DNA of 24,068 bases, taken from the NCBI GenBank assembly GCA_031973435.1, contig DALYDA010000010.1, positions 1-24,068 of the forward strand, read 5' to 3'. A model generated the notes under the pieces. That model was not told where the DNA came from. It saw only the letters and a list, made by a program, of their open reading frames with translations, and ran no database searches. Positions 1 through 5,752 of this stretch are shown here, in pieces. A program made the position numbers and the translations under genes. Origin of the DNA: HK-STAS-PATE-34 sp031973435. Its GTDB lineage: Bacteria > Patescibacteriota > Minisyncoccia > Phycocordibacterales > UBA9973. Each line of letters opens with the position of its first letter. Within the stretch, counting starts at the first letter, position 1.

Positions 1-1
1 A

Positions 2-310
2 GACACACTACTAGCATTTGAAAAGAAGCAAAGCTTTATAGACAAGAAACTAGACTCTGTTGACAGAAAGGTTACAAAGCACGTTCGTGGAGTAGGGCTT
101 GTAAGATTTAACCCGTTTCCAGACCAAGGAGGGACTCAGAGCTTTGCTCTCGCACTTCTCAATGAAGACAGAGACGGAGTTGTTGTATCGAGCTTGTACG
201 CAAGAGAGAGAACGAGTGTCTACGCAAAGCCGATAATCAAATCTACCTCAACATTTGAACTTTCAGAGGAAGAGAAAGAAGCCCTCGACAAAGCAGTAAA
301 ATCAATGTAA
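2..310 (+). CDS. DUF4446 family protein, C-terminal part
   Basis: The open frame runs in from the window edge for 102 codons and stops at TAA 308-310. The end of the protein contains VRFNPFPDQGGTQSFALALL, followed by a DGVVVSSLYARE stretch and YAKPI. This is the conserved signature of DUF4446, a family of uncharacterised bacterial proteins usually made of an N-terminal membrane helix, a coiled coil and this C-terminal domain. Only the domain is visible here; the N-terminus and start lie upstream of the window. It lies 69 bases upstream of infB on the same strand. No function is assigned to the family as far as I know, and none is claimed. Confidence 0.85.
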   Translation, partial: DTLLAFEKKQSFIDKKLDSVDRKVTKHVRGVGLVRFNPFPDQGGTQSFALALLNEDRDGVVVSSLYARERTSVYAKPIIKSTSTFELSEEEKEALDKAVKSM

Positions 311-334
311 TATAGAGTTTATCGATAACCCCCG

Positions 335-358
335 TATCGCGAAAACAAAAACGCGATA
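335..358 (+). terminator. Hairpin between the DUF4446 gene and infB
   Basis: TATCGCG (335-341) and CGCGATA (352-358) form a perfect 7-bp stem with a 10-base A-rich loop, followed by a weak U tract (TTTTATAT). It could be a weak terminator for the upstream gene or a structure in the infB leader. I see no convincing -35/-10 pair between it and the infB start, so read-through into infB is possible. Confidence 0.45.
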
Positions 359-379
359 TTTTATATCGCAAAATACCTC

Positions 380-1873
380 ATGACTACAAAAGAACCAAAA
401 CTTATCACTCGCCCACCAGTAGTAACTGTCATGGGACACGTAGACCACGGGAAGTCTACTCTTTTGGATTACATCAGAAAGTCCAACATCGTAGCTGGTG
501 AAGCTGGAGGAATCACACAACACCTAGGTGCATACGAAGTAATACATAAAGGAAGTGAAGGAGAAAAGAAAATAACTTTTATAGACACCCCTGGACACGA
601 GGCATTTACAAACATGCGCGAAAGAGGAGCAGAAGTAGCTGACATTGCCATCCTAATAGTTTCTGCAGAAGACGGAGTAAAGGCACAAACAAAAGAGGCT
701 CTCTCTACAATACTCGAATCCAAGACCCCCTATGTTGTCGCAATAAATAAAATCGATAGACCTGAAGCAAATGTAGAGAGGGTCAAAAATGAACTTATGG
801 AAAATGGAGTATATCTCGAAGGATACGGAGGAAATATTTCATACGCAGAGATTTCTGCAAAAGTTGGAACAGGAATAGACACACTTTTGGATATCATACT
901 TCTTACAGCAGAACTAGAAGATCTCAAAGGAGATCCGGATATCCAAGCTGAAGGTATTGTTATCGAGACACAAAGAGATGCAAAGAAAGGTGTTAGTGCT
1001 GTCATGGTAATAAAAAATGGAACAATTAAAAGAGGCGACATCTTGGTATGTGGTACTGCTTCTGCTCCTACAAGAATGCTTGAAGACACGCTCGGCAAGG
1101 CTCTATCAGAAGCAAGTTTTTCCACACCGATACGAATAACTGGATTTGATTCTGAGCCGGTTGTGGGCAGTAGATTTATCTCATGTAGCTCAAAGAAAAG
1201 TGCTGAAATATGTATAGCAGAATTTGCAAACACTGATACTAAAAAATCTGACACTACCACAAACACTGGTGCATACATCCCTCTTATCATAAAGACTGAC
1301 GTAGCCGGAACTGGAGAAGCCATCGTTCATGAACTAAAAAAACTAAACAAAGAAGAAATATTTTTCAAACTAGTATCCATTGGAACTGGAAACATAGGAG
1401 AAGCAGATATCAAACTCGCTAGTGCGAACAAAGATACAATAGTTGTAGGATTCAACACAAAAATAGAAACTGTAGCAAAAGACATGGCAGAACCACTAGG
1501 TATATCTGTAGCCACTTTTGACATCATTTACAAACTTACAGAATGGCTTGCAGAAGAGATGGAAAAAAGAAGACCTCGACAAGAAGTTCTAGAAACTATA
1601 GGAAAGGCAAAAGTTCTGAAACTTTTTAATAAGTCTAAAGACAAGCAAGTTATGGGTGCAAGAGTATTGGAAGGAAAAATAATAGACAACTCTGTAGTTA
1701 AAATATGGAGAAGAGAAAACGAGCTGGGGCGCGCGAAAATAGTTGGACTCGAAGAATCTCGTGCAAAGGCAAAGGAAGTAGTTGCTGAGAACGAGTTTGG
1801 CCTTATGGTCGAGTCAAAGATCGATGTGGAGCCAGGAGATATCCTAGAGGCATTCATAACTAAAACTATCTAA
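380..1873 (+). CDS. infB: Translation initiation factor IF-2, short form
   Basis: IF-2 is the GTPase that brings formyl-Met-tRNA to the 30S P site and promotes 50S joining. All G-domain motifs are present: GHVDHGKS (G1, residues 19-26), GGITQH (G2, 43-48), DTPGHE (G3, 69-74), NKID (G4, 123-126) and SAK (G5, 159-161). They are followed by the domain II barrel, the middle domain and the C-terminal domain that binds fMet-tRNA (around EEMEKRRPRQEV to the end). At 497 residues it lacks the long N-terminal extension of E. coli IF-2 (890 residues) and starts almost directly at the G domain; short forms are usual in reduced genomes. No Shine-Dalgarno sequence precedes ATG 380. The start is supported by the immediate beginning of the conserved domain and by the lack of an upstream alternative. 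rbfA follows after 5 bases, echoing the widespread infB-rbfA order. Confidence 0.97.
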   Translation: MTTKEPKLITRPPVVTVMGHVDHGKSTLLDYIRKSNIVAGEAGGITQHLGAYEVIHKGSEGEKKITFIDTPGHEAFTNMRERGAEVADIAILIVSAEDGVKAQTKEALSTILESKTPYVVAINKIDRPEANVERVKNELMENGVYLEGYGGNISYAEISAKVGTGIDTLLDIILLTAELEDLKGDPDIQAEGIVIETQRDAKKGVSAVMVIKNGTIKRGDILVCGTASAPTRMLEDTLGKALSEASFSTPIRITGFDSEPVVGSRFISCSSKKSAEICIAEFANTDTKKSDTTTNTGAYIPLIIKTDVAGTGEAIVHELKKLNKEEIFFKLVSIGTGNIGEADIKLASANKDTIVVGFNTKIETVAKDMAEPLGISVATFDIIYKLTEWLAEEMEKRRPRQEVLETIGKAKVLKLFNKSKDKQVMGARVLEGKIIDNSVVKIWRRENELGRAKIVGLEESRAKAKEVVAENEFGLMVESKIDVEPGDILEAFITKTI

Positions 1874-1878
1874 ACATC

Positions 1879-2211
1879 ATGAATACAGACAAAGATACAG
1901 CATTACAAGAAGCTATACGCGTACAAAGTGCAAACTGGATTCTTCGAAATGCCAGTAATTCTTCCCTTATAACAGTCTCTAGTGTAGAAGTGTTCAACAA
2001 GGGTAAGCGTGCAAGGATACTTGTTACGGTTTTACCTGAACACAAAGAGGAGGCAGTGATAGACTTCTTGAAAAGAAATGTAAACGAGATGCGTGTATAT
2101 ATAGGAAAAAATATCAGAAGTCACTCTGTTCCCTTTCTAGATGTAGATATAGACATAGGTACAAAGAATCTTCAGCGCATAGATGAACTTCTTAGCAGAA
2201 AGGACAAATAA
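1879..2211 (+). CDS. rbfA: Ribosome-binding factor A
   Basis: RbfA is a small KH-type protein that binds the immature 30S subunit and helps finish the 5' end of 16S rRNA. The 110-residue product has the family pattern: an N-terminal helix, the strand ITVSSVEVFNKGKRARILVTVL, a helix (EEAVIDFLKRNVNEMRVYIGK), the segment RSHSVPFLDVDID, and the near-terminal signature RIDELL. The length is typical. It begins 5 bases after the infB stop with no Shine-Dalgarno sequence, so it is probably co-transcribed with infB. The tRNA island begins about 50 bases downstream and I see no clear terminator between. Confidence 0.9.
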   Translation: MNTDKDTALQEAIRVQSANWILRNASNSSLITVSSVEVFNKGKRARILVTVLPEHKEEAVIDFLKRNVNEMRVYIGKNIRSHSVPFLDVDIDIGTKNLQRIDELLSRKDK

Positions 2212-2215
2212 CAGA

Positions 2216-2244
2216 TTGCAAGAAAGGTTCAAAAGAGATATTGT
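2216..2244 (+). promoter_or_regulatory. Likely promoter of tRNA-Cys
   Basis: TTGCAA (2216-2221), a 17-base spacer and TATTGT (2239-2244) make a plausible sigma70-type promoter. Its predicted start near 2251 is about 9 bases before tRNA-Cys, just after the rbfA stop. Confidence 0.5.
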
Positions 2245-2259
2245 GAGTTAGTAGTTTTT

Positions 2260-2333
2260 GGTGCAGTGGCGAAGCTGGTTAACGCGACAGTCTGCAAAAC
2301 TGTTATGCGCCGGTTCAATCCCGGCCTGCACCT
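2260..2333 (+). tRNA. tRNA-Cys (GCA)
   Basis: The acceptor stem GGTGCAG (2260-2266) pairs with CTGCACC (2326-2332). The T arm is GCCGG-TTCAATC-CCGGC. The anticodon stem ACAGT/ACTGT encloses CT-GCA-AA. Discriminator base 73 is T (U), the known identity element of tRNA-Cys. CCA is not encoded (CAA follows), so it must be added enzymatically. Confidence 0.95.
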
Positions 2334-2364
2334 CAAGGGGTTAGACCCGATCGCCCGGGTGATG

Positions 2365-2384
2365 CCTGCCTGCCGGTAGGCAGG
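2365..2384. repeat. 20-bp palindrome, copy 1
   Basis: CCTGCCTGCCGGTAGGCAGG is an almost perfect palindrome. It differs by one base from copy 2 at 23668-23687. It is far more GC-rich than its surroundings and sits inside a partial tRNA-Leu copy, at the end of the 5' D-stem strand. When translated, its frames give an LPAGRQ-like peptide, which I recall (unverified) as a recurrent string in CPR proteins. Confidence 0.9.
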
Positions 2385-2392
2385 GAATGGTA

Positions 2393-2427
2393 CCCGCCCG
2401 AACGACTGTCTCGTTCAGTCGGACGGG
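2393..2427. repeat. Second GC-rich hairpin insertion in the tRNA-Leu copy
   Basis: CCCG (2397-2400) and CGACTG (2403-2408) pair with CAGTCG (2416-2421) and CGGG (2424-2427) around a 7-base loop, with an AA/GA internal mismatch. The insertion falls exactly between GAATGGTA and GACATAGG of the tRNA copy. It differs in sequence from the 20-bp palindrome but has the same GC-rich hairpin character. Confidence 0.75.
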
Positions 2428-2487
2428 GACATAGGCGGGACTTCCACTTTAAACATTGGAGGAGTAGATTGTAAACTAATACACAAA

Positions 2488-2572
2488 GCCCGGGTGATGG
2501 AATGGTAGACATAGGGGACTTAAAATCCCCAGGCAATCAAACGCCGTGTGGGTTCGAGTCCCACCCCGGGCA
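2488..2572 (+). tRNA. tRNA-Leu (TAA)
   Basis: The acceptor GCCCGGG (2488-2494) pairs with CCCGGGC (2565-2571), with discriminator A at 2572, the usual Leu identity base. The anticodon stem GGGGA/TCCCC encloses CT-TAA-AA (anticodon 2521-2523). It has the long variable arm of a class II tRNA and the T arm GTGGG-TTCGAGT-CCCAC. CCA is not encoded. The gene is preceded by its own broken 5' copy and followed by a duplication of its 3' end (2696-2723). Confidence 0.96.
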
Positions 2573-2723
2573 CAATCAAAAAAGATCTAGACTTTAACTT
2601 ATTTTTTTTGATATTTTAGGGAATCGAACCGGAGGCACCTATTTTTAAGGAGAGTAACGACTATAAAAATAGCGTGTCTCGACTACAAGGAGAGGCGAGT
2701 CCCACCCCGGGCACAATCAAAAA
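2555..2723. mobile_element. Small element between direct repeats of the tRNA-Leu(TAA) 3' end
   Basis: The 28 bases at 2555-2582 (last 18 bases of tRNA-Leu plus 10 flanking bases) recur without a mismatch at 2696-2723, 141 bases downstream. The segment between them contains GGGAATCGAACC (2619-2630), an inverted copy (11 of 12 bases) of the tRNA T arm. This is followed by a hairpin (CTATTTTTA at 2639-2647 pairing with TAAAAATAG) and then a CGACTACAAGGAG stretch just before the right repeat. No protein-coding frame fits. It could be a tiny tRNA-targeting element with att-like ends, or a tandem duplication that decayed. Confidence 0.65.
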
Positions 2724-2789
2724 GTTTGAAATTTTATTTAATTTTTTTGATCACCATACTCAGGGAAGTAAATTTCATTACAGAATAAA

Positions 2790-2818
2790 TTGAAATATTT
2801 CCTAAAAATGTGTACTAT
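2790..2818 (+). promoter_or_regulatory. Promoter of tRNA-Lys
   Basis: TTGAAA (2790-2795), a 17-base spacer and TACTAT (2813-2818) place the start near 2825, about 13 bases before tRNA-Lys. Confidence 0.65.
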
Positions 2819-2837
2819 GGTTTGGTATCTTTTATAT

Positions 2838-2910
2838 CCCCCTATAGCTCAGTTGGTAGAGCACTCGCCTCTTAAGCGATTGGTCGTAGGTTCAAATCCT
2901 ACTGGGGGGA
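2838..2910 (+). tRNA. tRNA-Lys (CTT)
   Basis: The acceptor CCCCCTA (2838-2844) pairs with TGGGGGG (2903-2909), with discriminator A at 2910. The D arm is GCTC-AGTTGGTA-GAGC and the T arm GTAGG-TTCAAAT-CCTAC. The anticodon loop is CT-CTT-AA (anticodon 2871-2873). The outermost anticodon-stem pair (27-43) is a C-T mismatch. CCA is not encoded. No 3'-end duplication follows this tRNA, unlike the two Leu genes. Confidence 0.93.
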
Positions 2911-2917
2911 CTAGGTA

Positions 2918-2941
2918 GTTGAAAGTTTGAAGTTTAAAGTT
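2918..2941. repeat. Short AT-rich intergenic repeat, copy 1
   Basis: GTTGAAAGTTT (2918-2928) and AGTTTAAAGTT (2931-2941) both recur as reverse complements within 16885-16904, in another intergenic space. Low complexity makes chance similarity possible. Confidence 0.4.
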
Positions 2942-2954
2942 TTTAGTGTATAAA
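2927..2954 (+). promoter_or_regulatory. Possible promoter of tRNA-Leu (TAG)
   Basis: TTGAAG (2927-2932), a 16-base spacer and TATAAA (2949-2954) put the start near 2961, about 20 bases before the tRNA. Confidence 0.5.
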
Positions 2955-2980
2955 TATATAACTTCAATTCAGTTACATAT

Positions 2981-3062
2981 GCCGAGGTGGCGAAATTGGT
3001 AGACGCACTTGCCTTAGGAGCAAGCGGAGCAATCCATGGAGGTTCAAGTCCTCTCCTCGGCA
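2981..3062 (+). tRNA. tRNA-Leu (TAG)
   Basis: The acceptor GCCGAGG (2981-2987) pairs with CCTCGGC (3055-3061), with discriminator A at 3062. The anticodon stem CTTGC/GCAAG encloses CT-TAG-GA (anticodon 3015-3017). It has a long variable arm and the T arm GAGG-TTCAAGT-CCTC. CCA is not encoded. Its last bases are duplicated downstream at 3213-3229. Confidence 0.96.
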
Positions 3063-3229
3063 CAACAAAAACTCGAAAGGGTTTTTTATTGTACCCGAGA
3101 GGACTAGAACACGAAAAGGGGTCGGGAAAAACTGTAGTTTTCCCCGTGGTGGAGGCAGACGAAGTCGTCGGAACCGCCAGTTTCTGAAGCGACTTAAAAG
3201 GAGCAGTGAAATTCCTCTCCTCGGCACAA
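3049..3229. mobile_element. Small element between direct repeats of the tRNA-Leu(TAG) 3' end
   Basis: TCCTCTCCTCGGCACAA at the end of the tRNA (3049-3065) is repeated exactly at 3213-3229, 164 bases away. TTGTACCCGAGAGGA (3089-3103) is an inverted, slightly diverged copy, so the inner element (3089-3229) has inverted ends derived from the tRNA 3' end. GAGGACTAGAAC (3099-3110) corresponds to an inverted T arm. Inside lie two hairpins: GGGAAAAACT/AGTTTTCCC near 3128-3148 and a GGTGG...GACG/CGTC...CCGCC stem at about 3149-3180. A CGACTTAAAAGGAG stretch (3190-3203) precedes the right repeat and resembles the matching stretch after tRNA-Leu(TAA). No credible coding frame is present. Confidence 0.65.
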
Positions 3230-3233
3230 TAGT

Positions 3234-3264
3234 AAAAAAGACCTATATAACATAGGTCTTTTTT
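3234..3264. terminator. Bidirectional intrinsic terminator closing the tRNA island
   Basis: GACCTAT (3240-3246) and ATAGGTC (3252-3258) form a 7-bp stem flanked by six A and six T. It ends immediately before the promoter of the next gene. Confidence 0.85.
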
Positions 3265-3278
3265 ATGCCTATTTCACC

Positions 3279-3307
3279 TTGACTTTTCTACGTTTTTGGT
3301 GTATAAT
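3279..3307 (+). promoter_or_regulatory. Consensus sigma70 promoter of the membrane/SPFH-like cassette
   Basis: TTGACT (3279-3284), an exact 17-base spacer and TATAAT (3302-3307). The predicted start near 3314 gives a leader of about 20 bases before ATG 3334. Confidence 0.9.
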
Positions 3308-3333
3308 ACTAGCAAACAAATTAACAAAGAAAT

Positions 3334-4908
3334 ATGAAAAAACTATTCGATTACTTAACTAGTCAGCTAGATAACCCATGGTTTTGGGCTATCGTAGTTT
3401 TGGCTTTGATCGTCGTATTGTATACATATACAATCGTACGTAGATACAAGAGACTGAGAAAGCCGTCGGTTTACACACCCTACACAATTCTCATTCCTTC
3501 TACAGGAAGAAAGAAAAAGTTTTGGGACCTTTTTAGAAAAAAGGGTTCGCCGTCAACTGGGACTGCAACTCCCCCTACCCCAACTATTCGTGAACAATTA
3601 AGAAAACTATTTTCACAGTTTACGAAATGGGTTGGAAAAAAGGGTAAAGCCTTTTACAAAAGAGTAAAGGCACGAAGAAGACTACAAAGAATGAAAAAAT
3701 TACGCTTCAAGAAAAGTCTGAAGTGTGACGCAAAGTTCTTAAATGGAAACCTAACTGGAAGATTTTTTGTTTTCAAGATGGTGACCTGCGGAATTGTAAT
3801 CACACCTTTTGTAGTTTTATTTCGTTATTTTGACATGAGTGATGAATTCCATTTACTTTGGATGGTGAACGTTCCTCTAATTCCGTATTTTGTTTCGATA
3901 TGGATTACATATCTTGGAACATCAATGCGAACACTTGGAGTGGATGAAATCGGTGGTATATCTTTCTATGGTATGCCGATCTGGAATCTCAAAAGAGGTT
4001 CCGGTCCAAAACTTGTACTAATTGGATTATTCCAATTTGGAAGAGTAAAGGGTGGTATATACCAAATAGAGCTTCCTGGTGAACCAGAAAATGTCTGGAA
4101 GAAAACGGACGCGGAATTCCCTGGTGGATTTGCCCCTAACGGCAAACCTTGGGTAAGGCCTATCCGACTTCCAACAGCATCACCTGAAACAGCAGACTAC
4201 AGTTTAGGTTTGAGATTTGATGAAAATGGTAACCCTACTGACCCACGGTACACAAAGGAAACTCTCAAAAACGAAATTCTTCACAAGCAACTATTTATTG
4301 AAAACAACGGAACTGTTCGTTGGCAAGTTGAGGACGATGAGTATTTTTATTTTGTTAGAAATTTCTTAGGAAGCTTCAAAGGTCTTGTTGTTCAGTTAAG
4401 AGACGCTTTCGAAAGTGCTCTGAAAAAATCTTTGTCGCGCAGAACACCAGCGATGGTTATTGCCGACAGGGACAAAATAGATCAAGAGGGCGAGCGTGAG
4501 GTTAAAGAAATATTCGAAGGTAAAGAAGGAATCGAAAAAGATCCAGAGGCTCGCTCTGGTGTAAGATTTCTGAACCTACAATATCTACAACCTGACATGT
4601 CTCATGCTATTGCAAAAGCACTTACCGAAGCCGCAGAAGCTGGTGCTATAGCTGAAAAAACTATCAAAAACTCAGAAGCAGCAAAAAAGGCTAAAATGAA
4701 CGAAAACACTGCCAAGGCAGACGAGGTTACTAAAGTTGGTAATGCAAAAAACAAAGTAATCGAACGTGAGTATGAAATACGCACGGGCGACAACAAGGCG
4801 AATTCCCTCAAAGTAACCGAGGCTTTGGCTTACCAGGAAAATGACACAGTTGAAGTGTTTGCACCTGGTGGTGATGGAAAAATTCTTGTTAAACATGGTA
4901 AAGACTAA
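3334..4908 (+). CDS. Multi-pass membrane protein with SPFH/band-7-like C-terminal half
   Basis: The 524-residue product has a membrane helix near residues 17-36, then a long basic Lys/Arg-rich segment (38-130) that should be cytoplasmic. A helical pair follows (145-166 and 172-194), then a soluble region, and a charged Ala/Glu/Lys-rich helix (about 420-480). The passage GVRFLNLQYLQPDMSHAIAK into an Ala/Glu/Lys-rich coiled coil resembles the junction between the SPFH domain and the following coiled coil in prohibitin/stomatin-like proteins. That is a family-level inference from pattern only; the SPFH domain itself (about 200-415) is diverged. Such proteins usually form membrane-associated oligomers. 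It is the first gene of a two-gene unit with a strong promoter; the stop codon overlaps the Shine-Dalgarno sequence of the next gene, so the two are translated together. It could also be an unrelated lineage-specific membrane protein. Confidence 0.7.
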   Translation: MKKLFDYLTSQLDNPWFWAIVVLALIVVLYTYTIVRRYKRLRKPSVYTPYTILIPSTGRKKKFWDLFRKKGSPSTGTATPPTPTIREQLRKLFSQFTKWVGKKGKAFYKRVKARRRLQRMKKLRFKKSLKCDAKFLNGNLTGRFFVFKMVTCGIVITPFVVLFRYFDMSDEFHLLWMVNVPLIPYFVSIWITYLGTSMRTLGVDEIGGISFYGMPIWNLKRGSGPKLVLIGLFQFGRVKGGIYQIELPGEPENVWKKTDAEFPGGFAPNGKPWVRPIRLPTASPETADYSLGLRFDENGNPTDPRYTKETLKNEILHKQLFIENNGTVRWQVEDDEYFYFVRNFLGSFKGLVVQLRDAFESALKKSLSRRTPAMVIADRDKIDQEGEREVKEIFEGKEGIEKDPEARSGVRFLNLQYLQPDMSHAIAKALTEAAEAGAIAEKTIKNSEAAKKAKMNENTAKADEVTKVGNAKNKVIEREYEIRTGDNKANSLKVTEALAYQENDTVEVFAPGGDGKILVKHGKD

Positions 4909-4914
4909 GGAGGT
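4906..4914 (+). promoter_or_regulatory. Strong Shine-Dalgarno sequence overlapping a stop codon
   Basis: TAAGGAGGT contains the full anti-16S complement and includes the TAA stop of the upstream gene, 5 bases before ATG 4920. It is the only full-length Shine-Dalgarno sequence I see in the window, and points to coupled translation of the pair. Confidence 0.85.
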
Positions 4915-4919
4915 AAAAA

Positions 4920-5579
4920 ATGCAATGGTATGAAGGATTGTTGTTTCTCGTTGTATGTATAGGAGCATATTTCCTGTTTAATTACATCAGAAGAAGACTA
5001 GACAGAGCCCCTGATCCAGATGACGGGCTTACCCCGTACGAAGAAACTACTGTTGAAGTGCCGGCAGAGACGCCTCGCAGAAGATGGAGACTAACTTGGC
5101 CAGCGTGGCTTCGATTCAATTGGAAAATCATTACGTGGGCTTTTGTGTTCGCTTGTCTAATAGTGGGATATATACTATTTCATAATTACCAAGACAACCG
5201 GAGATACATAAAGGCCCTAAATCGGAAAAATGAATTGGCAAAAACTGAGATGAGAAAGATGGAGGTTATCGCACAGATACCTCCAAAAAGGTTCGAGCAG
5301 GTGGAAGAAATAAAAACCATCTACAAAGAACCAGCATCGAAGTACAAGTCTGGTACCATAGTTCAGAAGACCGTATCGTGTGGCCAAGTAGTTTCTATTG
5401 AGACTGCAGGTCAGACATACGATTTGGATGGTGTGTCAGGTAACGCCATGTGCCTACAAGTTTCCAGCAATGGAATAACTTGGAACAAGGTTCCTCATCG
5501 CTTCTCTCGCTCCCCACAGACGTTGTTTGTGAAGAATACAGGGACCGGTGATGTGACCTTTAAAGCCACGTTTCGATAG
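4920..5579 (+). CDS. Two-helix membrane protein of unknown function, partner of the SPFH-like protein
   Basis: The 219-residue product has a membrane helix at about residues 5-23, a short acidic/proline-rich loop, a Trp/Arg-rich amphipathic stretch (52-66), a second membrane helix (69-88), a charged helix (90-115) and a C-terminal domain of about 95 residues. That last domain looks beta-rich (VSCGQVVSIETAGQTYDLDG, then SSNGITWNKV and a TGTGDVTFKATFR end) and should lie on one side of the membrane. I do not recognise the family. Translational coupling with the upstream gene and a shared terminator (5611-5644) suggest that the two proteins act in one complex. A TAG stop ends the frame. Confidence 0.8.
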   Translation: MQWYEGLLFLVVCIGAYFLFNYIRRRLDRAPDPDDGLTPYEETTVEVPAETPRRRWRLTWPAWLRFNWKIITWAFVFACLIVGYILFHNYQDNRRYIKALNRKNELAKTEMRKMEVIAQIPPKRFEQVEEIKTIYKEPASKYKSGTIVQKTVSCGQVVSIETAGQTYDLDGVSGNAMCLQVSSNGITWNKVPHRFSRSPQTLFVKNTGTGDVTFKATFR

Positions 5580-5610
5580 TTTTTCCAATATTTCTAAGTT
5601 CTTTTTTACT

Positions 5611-5644
5611 AGAGCGGTTCATTACGAACCGCTCTTTCTTTTTG
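5611..5644 (+). terminator. Intrinsic terminator after the two-gene cassette
   Basis: AGAGCGGTTC (5611-5620) and GAACCGCTCT (5626-5635) form a perfect 10-bp stem with a 5-base loop, followed by TTCTTTTT. Confidence 0.92.
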
Positions 5645-5699
5645 TCTGCCAAGGCAATTCTGTCCTTATTTCTCAACCTTTTTACTCTTACTACCCTGC

Positions 5700-5728
5700 T
5701 TGACATTTATTCCCTATTGTGATACAAT
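5700..5728 (+). promoter_or_regulatory. Consensus promoter of the lipoprotein gene
   Basis: TTGACA (5700-5705), a 17-base spacer and TACAAT (5723-5728). The start near 5735 leaves a leader of about 18 bases. Confidence 0.9.
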
Positions 5729-5752
5729 ATATATAAACAAAAACGAAAAGTT

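Larger units (their letters stand above)
2353..2443 (+). pseudogene. Broken 5' copy of tRNA-Leu with two hairpin insertions
   Basis: Bases 2353-2364 are identical to the first 12 bases of the intact tRNA-Leu (2488-2499). After a 20-base palindrome (2365-2384), GAATGGTA (2385-2392) continues the tRNA exactly where it left off (2500-2507). After a second 35-base hairpin (2393-2427), GACATAGG resumes, and GGGACTT follows (tRNA: GGGGACTT). The copy thus follows about the first 34 bases of tRNA-Leu, interrupted twice in or beside the D arm. Beyond 2443 the match is lost and no T arm or 3' acceptor strand follows. It cannot fold as a tRNA. It lies 44 bases before the intact gene. Confidence 0.85.

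Noticed and set aside
2353..2443. A functional additional tRNA-Leu
   Set aside because: Only the 5' ~34 bases are present, interrupted twice, with no T arm or 3' acceptor strand.
2987..3187. Plus-strand open frame of 66 codons starting in tRNA-Leu(TAG)
   Set aside because: It starts inside the tRNA and runs through hairpins of the 3' element; no start signal or family.
2973..3227. Minus-strand open frame of 84 codons across tRNA-Leu(TAG)
   Set aside because: It is the antisense of a tRNA gene and of the structured element after it; the translation has no domain and this kind of frame is a well-known spurious call.
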